64,000 nt of DNA from Dyadobacter pollutisoli (GCF_026625565.1 NZ_CP112998.1:6670501-6734500), one strand, 5' to 3'; counted from the stretch's first letter, positions 1 to 9,378 are shown. Translations and numbers: made by a program. Notes: generated from the letters alone by a model not told the origin.

Positions 1-1915
1 GATAAATCCCGGGCGTGAGGCCATCAACCGAAACAGATGTTTTACTTTCTCCAAAGATGCGAAGCATGATTTGCCCGGCGCTGTTGATCAACGTAATGGA
101 TTCTATTTTTGCAACATCTGCCGGATTACAGTATAGTTTGTCAGATACCGGGTTGGGGTTAAGGATAGGGCGTGGGTTACTACCAAATGACAGGCTAATA
201 ATCCTGCTGTAAGCGAAACTACCGTCAACATCCACCATTTTGAGGCGGTAAAGGTTTTCGTAGCCCGGAGAATCGTCATACCATGGATTGTAATCTATAA
301 AAGAATACGACCGGAGCTGCTCACTTTTAACGGCAGCCAATACACGTCCCAATGTTTTCCAGACATGTCCATCCCCACTTTTTTGAATATCAAAGTAATC
401 AGAGTTGCTTTCCATCGTTGTGGCCCAGTTTAGCAGCACCTGGTTTTCGTCCCTGACTGCGTCAAAGGTGGTAAGCATAACCGGCAAGGGCGGGGTTAAC
501 TGGAAAATATAAGCCGATCCGGCATATAATAAAGTATTGGCTTCCGAAGCATCTTGGGCTTCCCCATAAGCACCCACGATGATATCATCCCCATCGATAG
601 CAACCGAAATACCAAACACGTCGAAGTCAGCCCGGACGGAGGCCGTGATTTTTTGTACCTGTCCCCAATTATCGGTTCCTCCTTGATCTTTTTTATAAAT
701 ATAAGCAGAGCCAGCGGAAGGTAAAGTATTGGCTTCCGAAGCATCTTCATCGTCATAAGGACCACCCACAATAGCATAATCGCCTCCGATTGATACAAAC
801 CAGCCAAAATAATCGAGGCCAGCCCGGACGGAGGCCGTGACTTTCTGTACCTGTCCCCAGTTATCTGCTCCTCCCTGATCTTTCTTAAAAATATAGGCCG
901 AACCGGGAAAACTCAAAGTGTTGGCCTCCAAAGCGTCTTCATTTTCATAAGGAGCGCCCACAATGGCATAATCACCGCTGATTGATACAGACCAGCCAAA
1001 ATTGTCGCCGCTAGCCCGGACGGAGGCTGTGATTTTCTTTATCTGCCCCCAGTTATCTGCGCCCCCCTGATCTTTTTTAAAGATATAGGCCGAACCGGAC
1101 GAACTCAAAGTGTTGGCCTCCAGGGCGTCTTCCTTTTCAAGATTGGCACCCACAATGGCATAATCACCGTTGATTGATACAGACCAACCGAACCGATCTC
1201 CGAAGCCACGTGTAGAAGCAGTAATCTTCTTTATCTGCCCCCAGCTATCTGTGCCCCCTTGATCTTTTTTAAAAACATAGGCCGAACCGGACTCATACAA
1301 ACTGTTGGTTTCATTTACGTCTTCGTCTTCTACGTAAGCACCTACGATGGCGTAATCTCCGCTGATCGATACCGAATAGCCAAATCCGTCGGCTATATCA
1401 CGTGTGGAAGCAGTGATTTTTTTTACCAGCCCCCAGTTGTCAGTGCCGCCCTGATCTTTTCTGAATATATAAGCCGAGCCGGAATTGTCCAAAGTATTAG
1501 TCTCTTGCGCATCTTCATCCTCCATATGGGCACCTACAATGGCATAGTCTCCACTTATTGAGACAGAATTCCCAAAGAGGTCACCCACGTCACGGACAGG
1601 TGCTGTGATCTTTTTCACCTGGACCCAGTTTCCGGCATTGTTGTAAAGGATGTAAGCCGCTCCCGCATTTCCAACAGAATTCAATCCATCAGGGTCTTCA
1701 CCTTCATGATAGGCACCCACGATAGCATAATTTCCAGATATTGACACAGAATTCCCGTATAAATCGTTGGCACTTCTTGCCGACGAAGCGTCATTGTTTT
1801 GTGCTGTAACTTTGATAATCTGATTCCAACTTTGTGCAAAAGCATTGAGAGTGCTGGCCTGGAAAATGATGTAAAACAGAACGATTTTCAGTGGGGATTT
1901 TAGAGGAGGTTTCAT
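1..1915 (-). CDS. Secreted repeat protein with T9SS sorting domain (3' end cut off)
   Basis: The frame is open from an ATG at 1915 to the window edge, about 638 codons. A signal peptide ends near FAQS (residues 1-26). It is followed by about seven FG-GAP-like repeats of roughly 64 residues, each carrying a GDYAIVGA-type strand, an acidic ENEDA loop and a GSAYIFKKDQGG segment; these probably form a beta-propeller-like surface domain. The C-terminal part has the PNPVSDKL motif of a type A type IX secretion sorting domain, so the product is probably exported by T9SS and anchored on or released from the cell surface. porU and porV lie at the other end of this window. The final residues are outside the window. 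The biological role is unknown. Confidence 0.85.
   Translation of the reverse strand, partial: MKPPLKSPLKIVLFYIIFQASTLNAFAQSWNQIIKVTAQNNDASSARSANDLYGNSVSISGNYAIVGAYHEGEDPDGLNSVGNAGAAYILYNNAGNWVQVKKITAPVRDVGDLFGNSVSISGDYAIVGAHMEDEDAQETNTLDNSGSAYIFRKDQGGTDNWGLVKKITASTRDIADGFGYSVSISGDYAIVGAYVEDEDVNETNSLYESGSAYVFKKDQGGTDSWGQIKKITASTRGFGDRFGWSVSINGDYAIVGANLEKEDALEANTLSSSGSAYIFKKDQGGADNWGQIKKITASVRASGDNFGWSVSISGDYAIVGAPYENEDALEANTLSFPGSAYIFKKDQGGADNWGQVQKVTASVRAGLDYFGWFVSIGGDYAIVGGPYDDEDASEANTLPSAGSAYIYKKDQGGTDNWGQVQKITASVRADFDVFGISVAIDGDDIIVGAYGEAQDASEANTLLYAGSAYIFQLTPPLPVMLTTFDAVRDENQVLLNWATTMESNSDYFDIQKSGDGHVWKTLGRVLAAVKSEQLRSYSFIDYNPWYDDSPGYENLYRLKMVDVDGSFAYSRIISLSFGSNPRPILNPNPVSDKLYCNPADVAKIESITLINSAGQIMLRIFGESKTSVSVDGLTPGIY
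640..1620. repeat. Tandem ~192-bp coding repeats
   Basis: Five or more near-identical units of about 192 bp repeat within the secreted protein gene. The block reading CTGATCTTTTTTAAA-like on the plus strand recurs near 690, 880, 1070, 1260 and 1455. DNA similarity is high enough to permit recombination between units and so copy-number change. Confidence 0.8.
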
Positions 1916-2092
1916 ATAAGTTAAGTTTAATAGAATTGAAAGCATGAACCACTTCAACGGTATGCGCACGAAACATTAACTCTATATGAAATTATATATT
2001 TTCTTTCAATATTCCTATTTTTTTGAGGCTTTATTTTGGCTTTAATGAGGCGGATTTTATGGTTGGTTTTGTCGGAGGAAAACATTGAACCA

Positions 2093-3613
2093 CTATTCCC
2101 ATCTGTTCTCGTCAATTTCGCTTTTCAAAATTTTATTGATGGAAACTTTTGCATCCAGGAGTGTGTACACGCTGGTTCCGCGCTCGCGGGCGTAGGGATT
2201 TTCGACTTTGCCTGTTAATGATACTTTTTGGAAAAGTGCCTGTTCCCGTTTTCGCTCTTTATCGTCGTCATCAGCATCTTGGATCAGAATGACATTCTTA
2301 ATCTCTTGGTCCAGAGGAAACCAGTCGATATAATCCGCATTCATGGTGACGGCGCGGATGTTTTTGTATTTGGAATAATAATTAATGGCGCCTGCCTGCC
2401 CGTAATTATCACAGAGCACCAATGTATGTTCCTTGTCAGTAACCTTTGCGTACTCGGCATCCACTTTACTCGCTAGCTCTTTCCAGCCCAGCATATCCGC
2501 AAAATCCTGAGGCAGCTCATGATCCTTTCCATCTTCCCAGCGCAGCAAGCCTAGTTTTTGGTAACGCTTCGAATTTTGTGCGATCGTTGAAGGACTTTTG
2601 GTAGGGAATGCAACCCTAAAAATGGGGATAAACAATGCCACCATGACCAGAATGGACACGTACCGTAACCATATTAATTTTTTGGTAAACAAATGCTCCA
2701 GATAAACGGAGCCAAATGCAATGAAGATGGGGTAGAGGCCGATCGCGTAATACCCTTTGGCTTTCAGATAGGTGAAAAGCGTTAATGTAAACACAAATGC
2801 CCAGAAGAAAACCTGGTACCTTTTGAAAACGGGGAACGTAAAAAATGAAACGAACGCTGCCAAAATCACGAACATTGACCCGAGAAAAAATAGGAGCTGT
2901 TCTTTCAGAAAGTCGGCCCGGTTCACATTTACCAGCTGCGTTTTTGACAACAATTTCATATGGTATACTACCGGAAAATGGTGGGTATACTGCCACACAA
3001 GATTTGGCAAAATAATTAAAATTGTAATGATGCCTGCGAGATATAAATTCTTGTTTGTGAGTAGCCTGCGCTGGCTTGTGAGTAAAAGCGCCGGTACAAG
3101 TCCCACGACCAGAAACACGATATTGTATTTATTCAGAATCCCAAATCCCAGTGCCGCCGCGGCTATGTACAGCCATTTGTTTTGCTCTGTTTTAATGTAT
3201 TGAAGAATCGCAAAGTAGAGAAATGTCCAGGCCAAAATATCCACGGAATTGGGCTGATAAAGCATATTCATCCTCAATAGCACTGAGAATGTAATAGCCG
3301 TAGCACCCAGTACCAATGCAAACAGGTTACCGCCCAGGGCGTCAATGGCTTTCCAGACGACAACCAATGTCAGCACACCAAAAAGCGAAGGGAAAAACTT
3401 CACCCAAAACTCTGAATTTCCGAGTAGTAGGATGATGTAGGAAGTCCAGGATGTAAACGGCGGAACCGACAAATAGCCCCAGGCGAGATGCTTTCCCTGA
3501 TCGAGGTGCAGATATTCGTCGCGATGGAGGTCATATTCCGGTGCGACGATGATACAATGCAGGCCAAATTTGACCAGAATGAAAAACCAGAGGATCAGTG
3601 TTTTCTTTGTCAA
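2093..3613 (-). CDS. GT39-family membrane glycosyltransferase
   Basis: A 506-residue polytopic membrane protein of the dolichyl-phosphate-mannose/ArnT-type glycosyltransferase family, which transfers sugars from polyprenyl-phosphate donors outside the inner membrane. The first loop has the acidic motif YDLHRDEYLH (near residues 27-37), matching the catalytic D-E region of GT39/PMT enzymes. Ten or so hydrophobic segments follow, then a soluble C-terminal domain from about residue 340. The start appears to be TTG at 3613, nine bases after the stop of the M81 peptidase gene, since no ATG lies nearby; this spacing suggests co-transcription. The acceptor (lipid or protein) cannot be told from sequence. 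Confidence 0.8.
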   Translation of the reverse strand: MTKKTLILWFFILVKFGLHCIIVAPEYDLHRDEYLHLDQGKHLAWGYLSVPPFTSWTSYIILLLGNSEFWVKFFPSLFGVLTLVVVWKAIDALGGNLFALVLGATAITFSVLLRMNMLYQPNSVDILAWTFLYFAILQYIKTEQNKWLYIAAAALGFGILNKYNIVFLVVGLVPALLLTSQRRLLTNKNLYLAGIITILIILPNLVWQYTHHFPVVYHMKLLSKTQLVNVNRADFLKEQLLFFLGSMFVILAAFVSFFTFPVFKRYQVFFWAFVFTLTLFTYLKAKGYYAIGLYPIFIAFGSVYLEHLFTKKLIWLRYVSILVMVALFIPIFRVAFPTKSPSTIAQNSKRYQKLGLLRWEDGKDHELPQDFADMLGWKELASKVDAEYAKVTDKEHTLVLCDNYGQAGAINYYSKYKNIRAVTMNADYIDWFPLDQEIKNVILIQDADDDDKERKREQALFQKVSLTGKVENPYARERGTSVYTLLDAKVSINKILKSEIDENRWE

Positions 3614-3622
3614 TGTTATCTG

Positions 3623-5167
3623 TTATTTCTTGTCGGATGCTGGTACCAGTTGTGCTTTCAGGTTTGGCTCGGCCATATCCTTGTCGAGCGGGAACATTGG
3701 ACGCTTGATCCTTTTGTACGGCAGCCTTTCCAGGTTTTGGTCCACGCCGCCGGGTGTGAGTGATAGGATCCAGTCTGCACGCATAGCGTAGAGTTCCGGT
3801 TCCAGATAACCTATTTTCACCACTACAATGTCCGATTTTCTTGGATTAAGTCCCAATCTTGTGAAGTCAGCTTCTTTGTGGTATGGTTTGCGTTTCGCAG
3901 TGACGATCACATTCACACTTCCGACTTTGATCACGACTTCCGTTTCCGCGTTTCTGTCGCCGTGTTCAATGGACATGACAGTCCCGGCAAGCCTCACAGG
4001 AGGTGCAAAACGGGCATCCACCTTTCCTCCGGCGTAGCCGTCTACTTTACCACCTACTCCGGCGGCAATCGCGCTTTTGACCAGTTCAGGTCCCGGAATA
4101 GATGCATATATCAATGAAGGGCCGGTTTCTGATTTGAATTCAGCACGTTTCAATATTTCTGTCAATGTCCATGTCACGTCACCTGCACCACCGGCAGTAG
4201 GGTTGTCGCCCGAGTCGCTGATAAAGAATGGATGCTTATTGCTGGCCAATGCTTTGTCCAGGGCTTCCTGTAATGAGCCGGTCGGTGCTACAAATGCGAA
4301 ACCTTTTCGCGCATCCCAAAAGCTTTTGGCTAATTTTTCGGCGGTACTGGTCACTATCGCTTTATCGTCGCCGGTTACCATTACTACGGCGTGGTTGCGG
4401 GGTTCGTCGGCCCAGGCATATCCTACCCAAATCGCCGCGTCAATGATGCCTTTCTGCTTGGAAGCAGGAGCGACGGCTGCGTATATCGTTTTGGCAGGTT
4501 CAATGCGGGTACTGGTTTTTTCACCAGGTAGCAATACCGGAATGGCTATCCAAGCCTTGTATTTAGGCTTACCCTGCCCGCTTTCCAGTCGTTCCAGTAG
4601 ATTTTCAACCGCGCGTTTCTTGGTTTGCATAGCGTCCTCGTGCGGCGCCATGCGGTAGCAGGTAATGAGGTCTGTATTTTGCGCCAGTCGCCACGACACA
4701 TTCCCATGCAAATCCATGGATGTGGAAATGAGGGTTTCTGTTCCAATGACTTCTCGAATGCGGACAATGAAATCGCCTTCCGGATCGTCCAGGCCAACCA
4801 CACTCATGGCGCCGTGAATATCAAAAAACAAGCCGTCATAAGGACCATTCTTTTTAAGCAGGTCGAGGGTTTGTTTGACGAGTGATTCATAGGCTTCTCT
4901 CGTCACGGCACCACCGGGAAGTGATTTCCCGATCAATGCCGGAAGCCATTCAGCCTGTTTTCGCAGCGACGAGTCCTTTGAAAAGAAAGGGTAGGAGGTG
5001 AAAACGTCAGCACCATACTTGGCGTGAAAAGCTTCTTCCAGCGTCAATGCCGGTGAAAATGTACTCGATTCAATGCCTAGTCCAGCAATAGCAATGCGCG
5101 GCATGTGCTTGGCTTGAAGCGAGAAACTGAGTAAAAGGGATAGGATCAGTAACTTCGTAATTTTCAT
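3623..5167 (-). CDS. M81 family metallopeptidase (MlrC-like)
   Basis: A 514-residue protein with a signal peptide (residues 1-19) followed by the M81/MlrC N-terminal domain and MlrC C-terminal domain. Zinc-ligand motifs typical of the family are visible as FDIHGAMS (near residue 117) and MDLHGNVS (near 152), with a later SDSGDNPTAGGAGD loop. MlrC is best known from microcystin degradation, but most family members occur in bacteria that never meet microcystin and probably hydrolyse small or modified peptides. It is exported here. It sits between an Asp/Glu racemase and a glycosyltransferase on the same strand, which may point to handling of D-amino-acid or peptidoglycan-derived peptides (inference). 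Confidence 0.85.
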   Translation of the reverse strand: MKITKLLILSLLLSFSLQAKHMPRIAIAGLGIESSTFSPALTLEEAFHAKYGADVFTSYPFFSKDSSLRKQAEWLPALIGKSLPGGAVTREAYESLVKQTLDLLKKNGPYDGLFFDIHGAMSVVGLDDPEGDFIVRIREVIGTETLISTSMDLHGNVSWRLAQNTDLITCYRMAPHEDAMQTKKRAVENLLERLESGQGKPKYKAWIAIPVLLPGEKTSTRIEPAKTIYAAVAPASKQKGIIDAAIWVGYAWADEPRNHAVVMVTGDDKAIVTSTAEKLAKSFWDARKGFAFVAPTGSLQEALDKALASNKHPFFISDSGDNPTAGGAGDVTWTLTEILKRAEFKSETGPSLIYASIPGPELVKSAIAAGVGGKVDGYAGGKVDARFAPPVRLAGTVMSIEHGDRNAETEVVIKVGSVNVIVTAKRKPYHKEADFTRLGLNPRKSDIVVVKIGYLEPELYAMRADWILSLTPGGVDQNLERLPYKRIKRPMFPLDKDMAEPNLKAQLVPASDKK

Positions 5168-5238
5168 AGGAGTATTTTAAATTATCCTAACAATTTAAGC
5201 CTAATAGTTGATTTTTTTTACTTTGACTGATTCGTGCA

Positions 5239-5931
5239 TCACGACAGCGAAAAGGTTACTGCTGCCTGTGAATGAATTTGAGTAGTATCAAATACGGGAA
5301 CTGAAACGTCTTTCTGGCTGATAATCATGGGGATCTCAGTACAACCCAGTATAATACCCTCCGCGCCATTTGCGATCAGCTCATTGATAATCCGGATATA
5401 ACCCTGTTTCGTTTCTTCAAGGATAATTCCTCTGCCCAGTTCGTCTTTGAGCGTGCGTTGAATGTAATCCCTCGTTTCCTGACTTTCAGGCACCATTGGT
5501 TTGATGCCGAGCGAGATGAGTTTGTCTTTGTAAAAGTCCATTTCCATGGTAAATTTTGTACCCAGCAAGCCCACCTTTTTCAGGCCTCGTTTTTTGATCT
5601 CGTCAGCAGTGGCGGTGACTATATGAATGATCGGAAGTTTAAAGTTCGCCTGCAACCGGTCGGCAATAGCATGGGCTGTGTTGGCACATAATACGATTGC
5701 CTCGGCACCGCTTCGTTCGAGATTCTGGCAGGCCTTCAAAATGATTTCATAGGTAGCATCCCAATTGCCGGCAGTATTATTGGATACAAAGTCATTGAAA
5801 TTGACAGAATAAATAATGCATTCTGCGAAATGGAGCCCGCCAAGTTTCTCATTGATACCCTCATTGATAAACCGGTAATAATCAATGGTCGACACCCAGC
5901 TCATACCGCCCACGAGCCCTAATTTTTTCAT
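5239..5931 (-). CDS. Aspartate/glutamate racemase family protein
   Basis: A 230-residue cytosolic enzyme of the Asp/Glu racemase superfamily, which interconverts L and D amino acids with two cysteines and no cofactor. Both cysteines are present: C82 in LCANTAH and C197 in LGCTEIP. The N-terminus has KLGLVGGMSW, the usual start of the aspartate racemase subgroup. The length is normal. It lies 70 bp upstream of the M81 peptidase and 27 bp downstream of a lipoprotein gene on the same strand. Substrate choice (aspartate, glutamate or a broader set) is not visible. Confidence 0.87.
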   Translation of the reverse strand: MKKLGLVGGMSWVSTIDYYRFINEGINEKLGGLHFAECIIYSVNFNDFVSNNTAGNWDATYEIILKACQNLERSGAEAIVLCANTAHAIADRLQANFKLPIIHIVTATADEIKKRGLKKVGLLGTKFTMEMDFYKDKLISLGIKPMVPESQETRDYIQRTLKDELGRGIILEETKQGYIRIINELIANGAEGIILGCTEIPMIISQKDVSVPVFDTTQIHSQAAVTFSLS

Positions 5932-5958
5932 TGTTTCAGGATAAAATTTTTCCTAAAA

Positions 5959-6729
5959 CTATCTAATCTTTATCAGTTTATGGATCGGATAGCCCACATT
6001 TAAACTGATTGTCCTGTTTTTTACCTTCGCTCCCGAATTTTCCCGTATGATGTTGACAAGTCCCATCTCATAAGCCAGCCGGAATGAGAAACTATCGTAC
6101 ATTTTGTAGCCGGCCGAGAAAATCACTCCACCGTCGAACCGTTTGAAACCATTGTCTTTGTCGAATGTGCTCACCTTATCGTTGCTGAAAGAGTTTTTGA
6201 TCTTTCCGCCGGTACCGAATGCGAGGTAAGGGCCTAATCCGGCCACAATAGATCCTTTGGACTGTAGCTCGTGATAATACAAAGCCTGAACAGGGACTTC
6301 CAGGTAGTCGAGGTTAACCTTGGCGCCTCCGTCTTTCGTTCTCTTTTTGATAAATTGTAAAACTCCCTCAAACGCAACGTGGTCCATAAAAGAATAGGGC
6401 TTTTCTGCCGGACTGAGACCATTGATCAGTGCTGGATTGGTACTTGCATACAAATTCGACGGTGCTGCCTTTTGAAAGCGGTTTAGGCCTTGCGGTTTCG
6501 GGATTGTTCCACCTGGAGAAGTCATAAATGCAATGCCCACATTCAAACCCACATCGAGTGCGGTCGGGGACGGCTCAGGATAGGGATCGCCTTTGTAAAT
6601 TAGCTTGTGACCATCAATAGAGCCTCTTACTTCGGCTAAATCCATGGAACAGGATTGTAAAAGGGGCGGTAGAATAGCAAAAAATAGTAAAAAAGAGAAA
6701 GAGGAGGCCGTAAATTTTTTCATGATCAT
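5959..6729 (-). CDS. Predicted lipoprotein / outer-membrane barrel-like protein
   Basis: 256 residues with a lipoprotein signal (lipobox LQSC near residues 24-27). The C-terminal half has alternating beta strands (GVIFSAGYKMYDSFSFRLAYEMGLVN and similar) like small outer-membrane beta-barrels that Bacteroidota use as porin-like or structural proteins. ATG at 6729 shares one base with the TGA of the upstream membrane protein gene (TGATG), implying translational coupling; a second in-frame ATG follows at 6723. No assigned function. Confidence 0.65.
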   Translation of the reverse strand: MIMKKFTASSFSFLLFFAILPPLLQSCSMDLAEVRGSIDGHKLIYKGDPYPEPSPTALDVGLNVGIAFMTSPGGTIPKPQGLNRFQKAAPSNLYASTNPALINGLSPAEKPYSFMDHVAFEGVLQFIKKRTKDGGAKVNLDYLEVPVQALYYHELQSKGSIVAGLGPYLAFGTGGKIKNSFSNDKVSTFDKDNGFKRFDGGVIFSAGYKMYDSFSFRLAYEMGLVNIIRENSGAKVKNRTISLNVGYPIHKLIKIR

Positions 6730-7307
6730 CAGGTTTTAGGTAAAACCATTTTGTTGGTAATCCAAAGCAGAAACACGGCATTAAAAATCAATGTAAACGG
6801 AATGACTGAGAGATTTTTGAAAAACAGAATGATCACCCATTCTGACGAGTCGCCGGAAATAATGGAGTGAGTCTTCAACTTGGCATACAGGCAGGTTTGG
6901 TAGGCAGCGTGGTCGATCAGCTTGTTAATGAGCAACGCGATCAGCAGGTATATCACCATATTGGCAACAATGGATCGCCAGTCTTTTTTGAATTTTTGAA
7001 CGGCAATGCGACTGTTTTCTTTCCACGTGGCCTTGCTCGTCAGCAGGTGCCGCAGTCTCAAAGCACCTTTCTTGACATTCGTTAAGCCGAGTGAATATAC
7101 AAACACCATGATCCTCGCGGACTGAATAAATACTTCCAGTAGATTGAACATTCCCGGTGAAATGGGGCCAAAAGCGCGAAGCTGCGCAGCCCTGCCGAGC
7201 GCCGCTACCATACCCAGCGCGAGAATGATGAGGTAGTGTTTTTTAAAGAATAACAGAGATTGAATTACCCAGGCTAAGCTTTGGCGGATACGGAGAGCTG
7301 TGATCAT
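6729..7307 (-). CDS. Hypothetical integral membrane protein
   Basis: 192 residues with about four hydrophobic segments (near 25-40, 55-75, 110-130 and 160-185) separated by basic loops. I do not recognise the family. Its stop overlaps the start of the lipoprotein gene by one base, so the two are probably expressed and possibly act together in the envelope. It is the first gene of the minus-strand run that continues down to 2093. Confidence 0.6.
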   Translation of the reverse strand: MITALRIRQSLAWVIQSLLFFKKHYLIILALGMVAALGRAAQLRAFGPISPGMFNLLEVFIQSARIMVFVYSLGLTNVKKGALRLRHLLTSKATWKENSRIAVQKFKKDWRSIVANMVIYLLIALLINKLIDHAAYQTCLYAKLKTHSIISGDSSEWVIILFFKNLSVIPFTLIFNAVFLLWITNKMVLPKT

Positions 7308-7369
7308 GGCGAAAATGGAGAAGGGGCTTGATAGCTAGAACGTTGTATCTAAAATAATCCTTCTTATGG

Positions 7370-7424
7370 ACAAAAAGAAATCATCCCTGCAATTCTAACA
7401 TTGAGTAAGATTTGCAGGGATGAT
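7370..7424 (-). terminator. Intrinsic terminator of the glycine-zipper gene
   Basis: A 13-bp perfect stem (7380-7392 with 7412-7424, ATCATCCCTGCAA and its complement) encloses a 19-nt loop. On the minus strand it is followed by a U-rich tract (TTTCTTTTTG, 7379-7370). It begins 20 bp after the stop at 7444. The loop shares the segment TAACATT with the next hairpin at 8007-8051. Confidence 0.8.
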
Positions 7425-7443
7425 GAATTTGTTCAGACTTATA

Positions 7444-7899
7444 TTACTGCTGTCGTTGTTGCTCTTTTTTCTTTTTCGAATGATCAACAATGGCACCGGT
7501 TCCGGCACCTACTCCAGCACCGATCAAACTACCGATCAATGCGCCTTCTGCGTGTTTTTTATTGACAATCGCCCCGGTTATGGCCCCGGTACCTGCTCCG
7601 ACTACCGCTCCTTTGGCGGTGTGGCTCCATTTTTTCTTTTTGGCAACCGTATTAGTGGTAGCCACGGGTGCATTGTTGCTATTTGCCGCAATTTGCTGCT
7701 TTTCTTCCTTAATCCTTTCCTCTTCACGTTGCGCCATAACGGCATTCATTGAATCGACAACTGCTTGCTTCTCCATAGCTACTTTCATCGAGTCTATGGT
7801 AGCCTGTTGTGCCTTTAATACAGCTTCTTGTTTGTCAGAATTGCTGTTACAAGCGTTTAAAAGTACAATCGCAAGTAACATTGAAACTAATGATTTCAT
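7444..7899 (-). CDS. Glycine-zipper lipoprotein
   Basis: 151 residues. The lipobox LLNAC lies near residues 13-17. A helical, Met/Glu/Gln-rich segment (25-70) and a short linker follow. Then comes a glycine-zipper membrane segment (about 95-135) with repeated GAxxGAxxGA spacing, and a Lys/Gln-rich tail ending KKKKEQQRQQ. Proteins of this type sit in the outer membrane or periplasm and pack through Gly-rich helices. It is monocistronic, bounded by a terminator downstream and a 150-bp gap upstream. The exact role is unknown; similar proteins are often stress-linked. Confidence 0.75.
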   Translation of the reverse strand: MKSLVSMLLAIVLLNACNSNSDKQEAVLKAQQATIDSMKVAMEKQAVVDSMNAVMAQREEERIKEEKQQIAANSNNAPVATTNTVAKKKKWSHTAKGAVVGAGTGAITGAIVNKKHAEGALIGSLIGAGVGAGTGAIVDHSKKKKEQQRQQ

Positions 7900-8006
7900 C
7901 TTTTATAGATGGATGGTTATGCAGGTGTAAGGGCTAAAACCATGCCAGGGGTATCGAATGCGTTGTACATGAGTAGTAGCACTGTTCCGGACTATCTTAA
8001 TTGACT

Positions 8007-8051
8007 TCTTCCTTGTAATTATAACATTCAATGTTAGATTTACAAGGAAGA
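8007..8051 (-). terminator. Two-part hairpin after the sigma-factor operon
   Basis: The outer 12-bp stem (8007-8018 with 8040-8051, TCTTCCTTGTAA) surrounds an inner 7-bp stem TAACATT-C-AATGTTA (8022-8036). It starts 5 bp after the stop of the membrane partner gene. It lacks a clear U-tract on the minus strand, so it may be a weak terminator or an RNA 3'-end stabiliser. Confidence 0.6.
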
Positions 8052-8055
8052 TTTG

Positions 8056-8697
8056 TCATCGATACCCTTCAATCTCCCGCAGCATCCCCATTGCTTTCAT
8101 CACCGGATCCCACTCCTTTCCATTAAAAATCAGCCTGAACCAATTCTTGTTGCGGTTTTCATATTTGATGTTCACAAAAAACCAGACTGCTACAAATGTA
8201 AATGCCAGCGTCACAATGCTTTGAATGACATACCAGATCACGCCTCCGTTTTTCAGCAGACTTTCGCCGATGTAAAAAGTAGTCCAAACGGGGAATTGCA
8301 GAAAGAGAAAACGAGTGATCCAGATCGTGGAGGATTGCAGACGGGCGATTCTTTCTTGTGTTGCCAGCAACGGTTCGCTGATGTCGGTTTGGTAAATGAG
8401 AACCATTTGGTACAGGTAAATTCCAATGGCTAGTTTCGTTATTAGTGCCTGAATACCAGCCGAAATAAGGAAAAAGGGGCTGGCAAAATGGAATGTGGCT
8501 ACGATCAATGTATCCACAAAGACCACCCACAAAATCCCCGTGATAATTGTAAAAATCTTGATCGGTTTCATCGAGCCTAGCAGCGATTTAATCTTAATCC
8601 TCGTAATGTCTTCGGTATTCCTGCGGTTCAAAACCAGGTTTTCTTCCAGCTTTTGATCGTACGTTTTCCAAAGCGCCATTAATTCTTTGTCTTCCAT
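8056..8697 (-). CDS. Membrane partner of ECF sigma factor (possible anti-sigma factor)
   Basis: 213 residues. A charged N-terminal cytoplasmic stretch of about 45 residues (MEDKELMALWKTYDQKLEEN) precedes four hydrophobic segments, and the C-terminus is basic and soluble. It begins 5 bp after the sigma-70 gene stop. This paired layout is common in Bacteroidota, where the membrane protein may tether or control the sigma factor. I see no ZAS zinc motif or FecR domain, so the anti-sigma role is inferred from position only. Confidence 0.6.
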   Translation of the reverse strand: MEDKELMALWKTYDQKLEENLVLNRRNTEDITRIKIKSLLGSMKPIKIFTIITGILWVVFVDTLIVATFHFASPFFLISAGIQALITKLAIGIYLYQMVLIYQTDISEPLLATQERIARLQSSTIWITRFLFLQFPVWTTFYIGESLLKNGGVIWYVIQSIVTLAFTFVAVWFFVNIKYENRNKNWFRLIFNGKEWDPVMKAMGMLREIEGYR

Positions 8698-8702
8698 TTT
8701 GT

Positions 8703-9212
8703 TTATGATTTTAATGCTGAAAATTTTTGTCTGATCTGTTCTTTGATCCTCAAAATCCTTGTAGAAACATTGGTAGGGGTAATGCCGAGCATTTCGGCGA
8801 TATCCTGTTGGCTGTTTTCTTCCAGGTACAAAAGGATAATCGCCCGGTCCATTTCTTTGAGTTCTTTGATAAACCGGTGGAGTAGCGCAATGTCCGAGTC
8901 GGGTCCGACCGGGGTATTATCTTCTTGCAAAAAAATGATGTCAGGATGCAAAGGCTGGGCAATTCCGCTTCTGCGGTCTTCTTTTCTGTAAAATGAAATG
9001 GAGACGTTTAGTGCAATGCGGTACATCCAGGTCGTGATCCGGTACGACTCGTCGTATTTTGGAAACGCGAGCCACAACTGAATGATTATTTCCTGAATAA
9101 GGTCTTTCCGATTTTCCGCGTCGCGGCAATAAGCATTAGCCACCTTGTAAATAATGCCTTTGTTTGCCTCAATGACGGTCAGGAAATGCGGTGCGTCACG
9201 GTTCAGGGACAT
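8703..9212 (-). CDS. ECF-type RNA polymerase sigma factor
   Basis: 169 residues with sigma region 2 (about 15-85, including the DLIQEIIIQLW helix and TWMYRIALNVSISFYRK) and region 4 (about 110-165, with QQDIAEMLGITPTNVSTRILRIK as the DNA-binding helix-turn-helix). It directs RNA polymerase to a small regulon, probably in response to an envelope signal sensed through the membrane protein encoded 5 bp downstream. It is divergent from the parD-like gene, with a 199-bp shared upstream region. Confidence 0.9.
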   Translation of the reverse strand: MSLNRDAPHFLTVIEANKGIIYKVANAYCRDAENRKDLIQEIIIQLWLAFPKYDESYRITTWMYRIALNVSISFYRKEDRRSGIAQPLHPDIIFLQEDNTPVGPDSDIALLHRFIKELKEMDRAIILLYLEENSQQDIAEMLGITPTNVSTRILRIKEQIRQKFSALKS

Positions 9213-9364
9213 GGGTTGTTTGTATTTCTCATGATCGAATAATTTAAGCAGAATAAACTGTTTGTGTAATTATTCGCAGGAGAAAACGGGATGTCACAAA
9301 TCCATTGTTTTTAATTCTCTGCCATTCCAGACAGCCTCAACCTTCTCTATGTGTTTTTCAGTAT

Positions 9365-9378
9365 TACCAATTTTGGTA
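9365..9378. promoter_or_regulatory. 14-bp palindrome upstream of parD-like gene
   Basis: TACCAATTTTGGTA is a perfect palindrome 33 bp before the ATG at 9412. Ribbon-helix-helix antitoxins such as ParD repress their own promoter through short palindromes, so this is a candidate autoregulatory operator. This is inferred from position and symmetry only. Confidence 0.4.
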
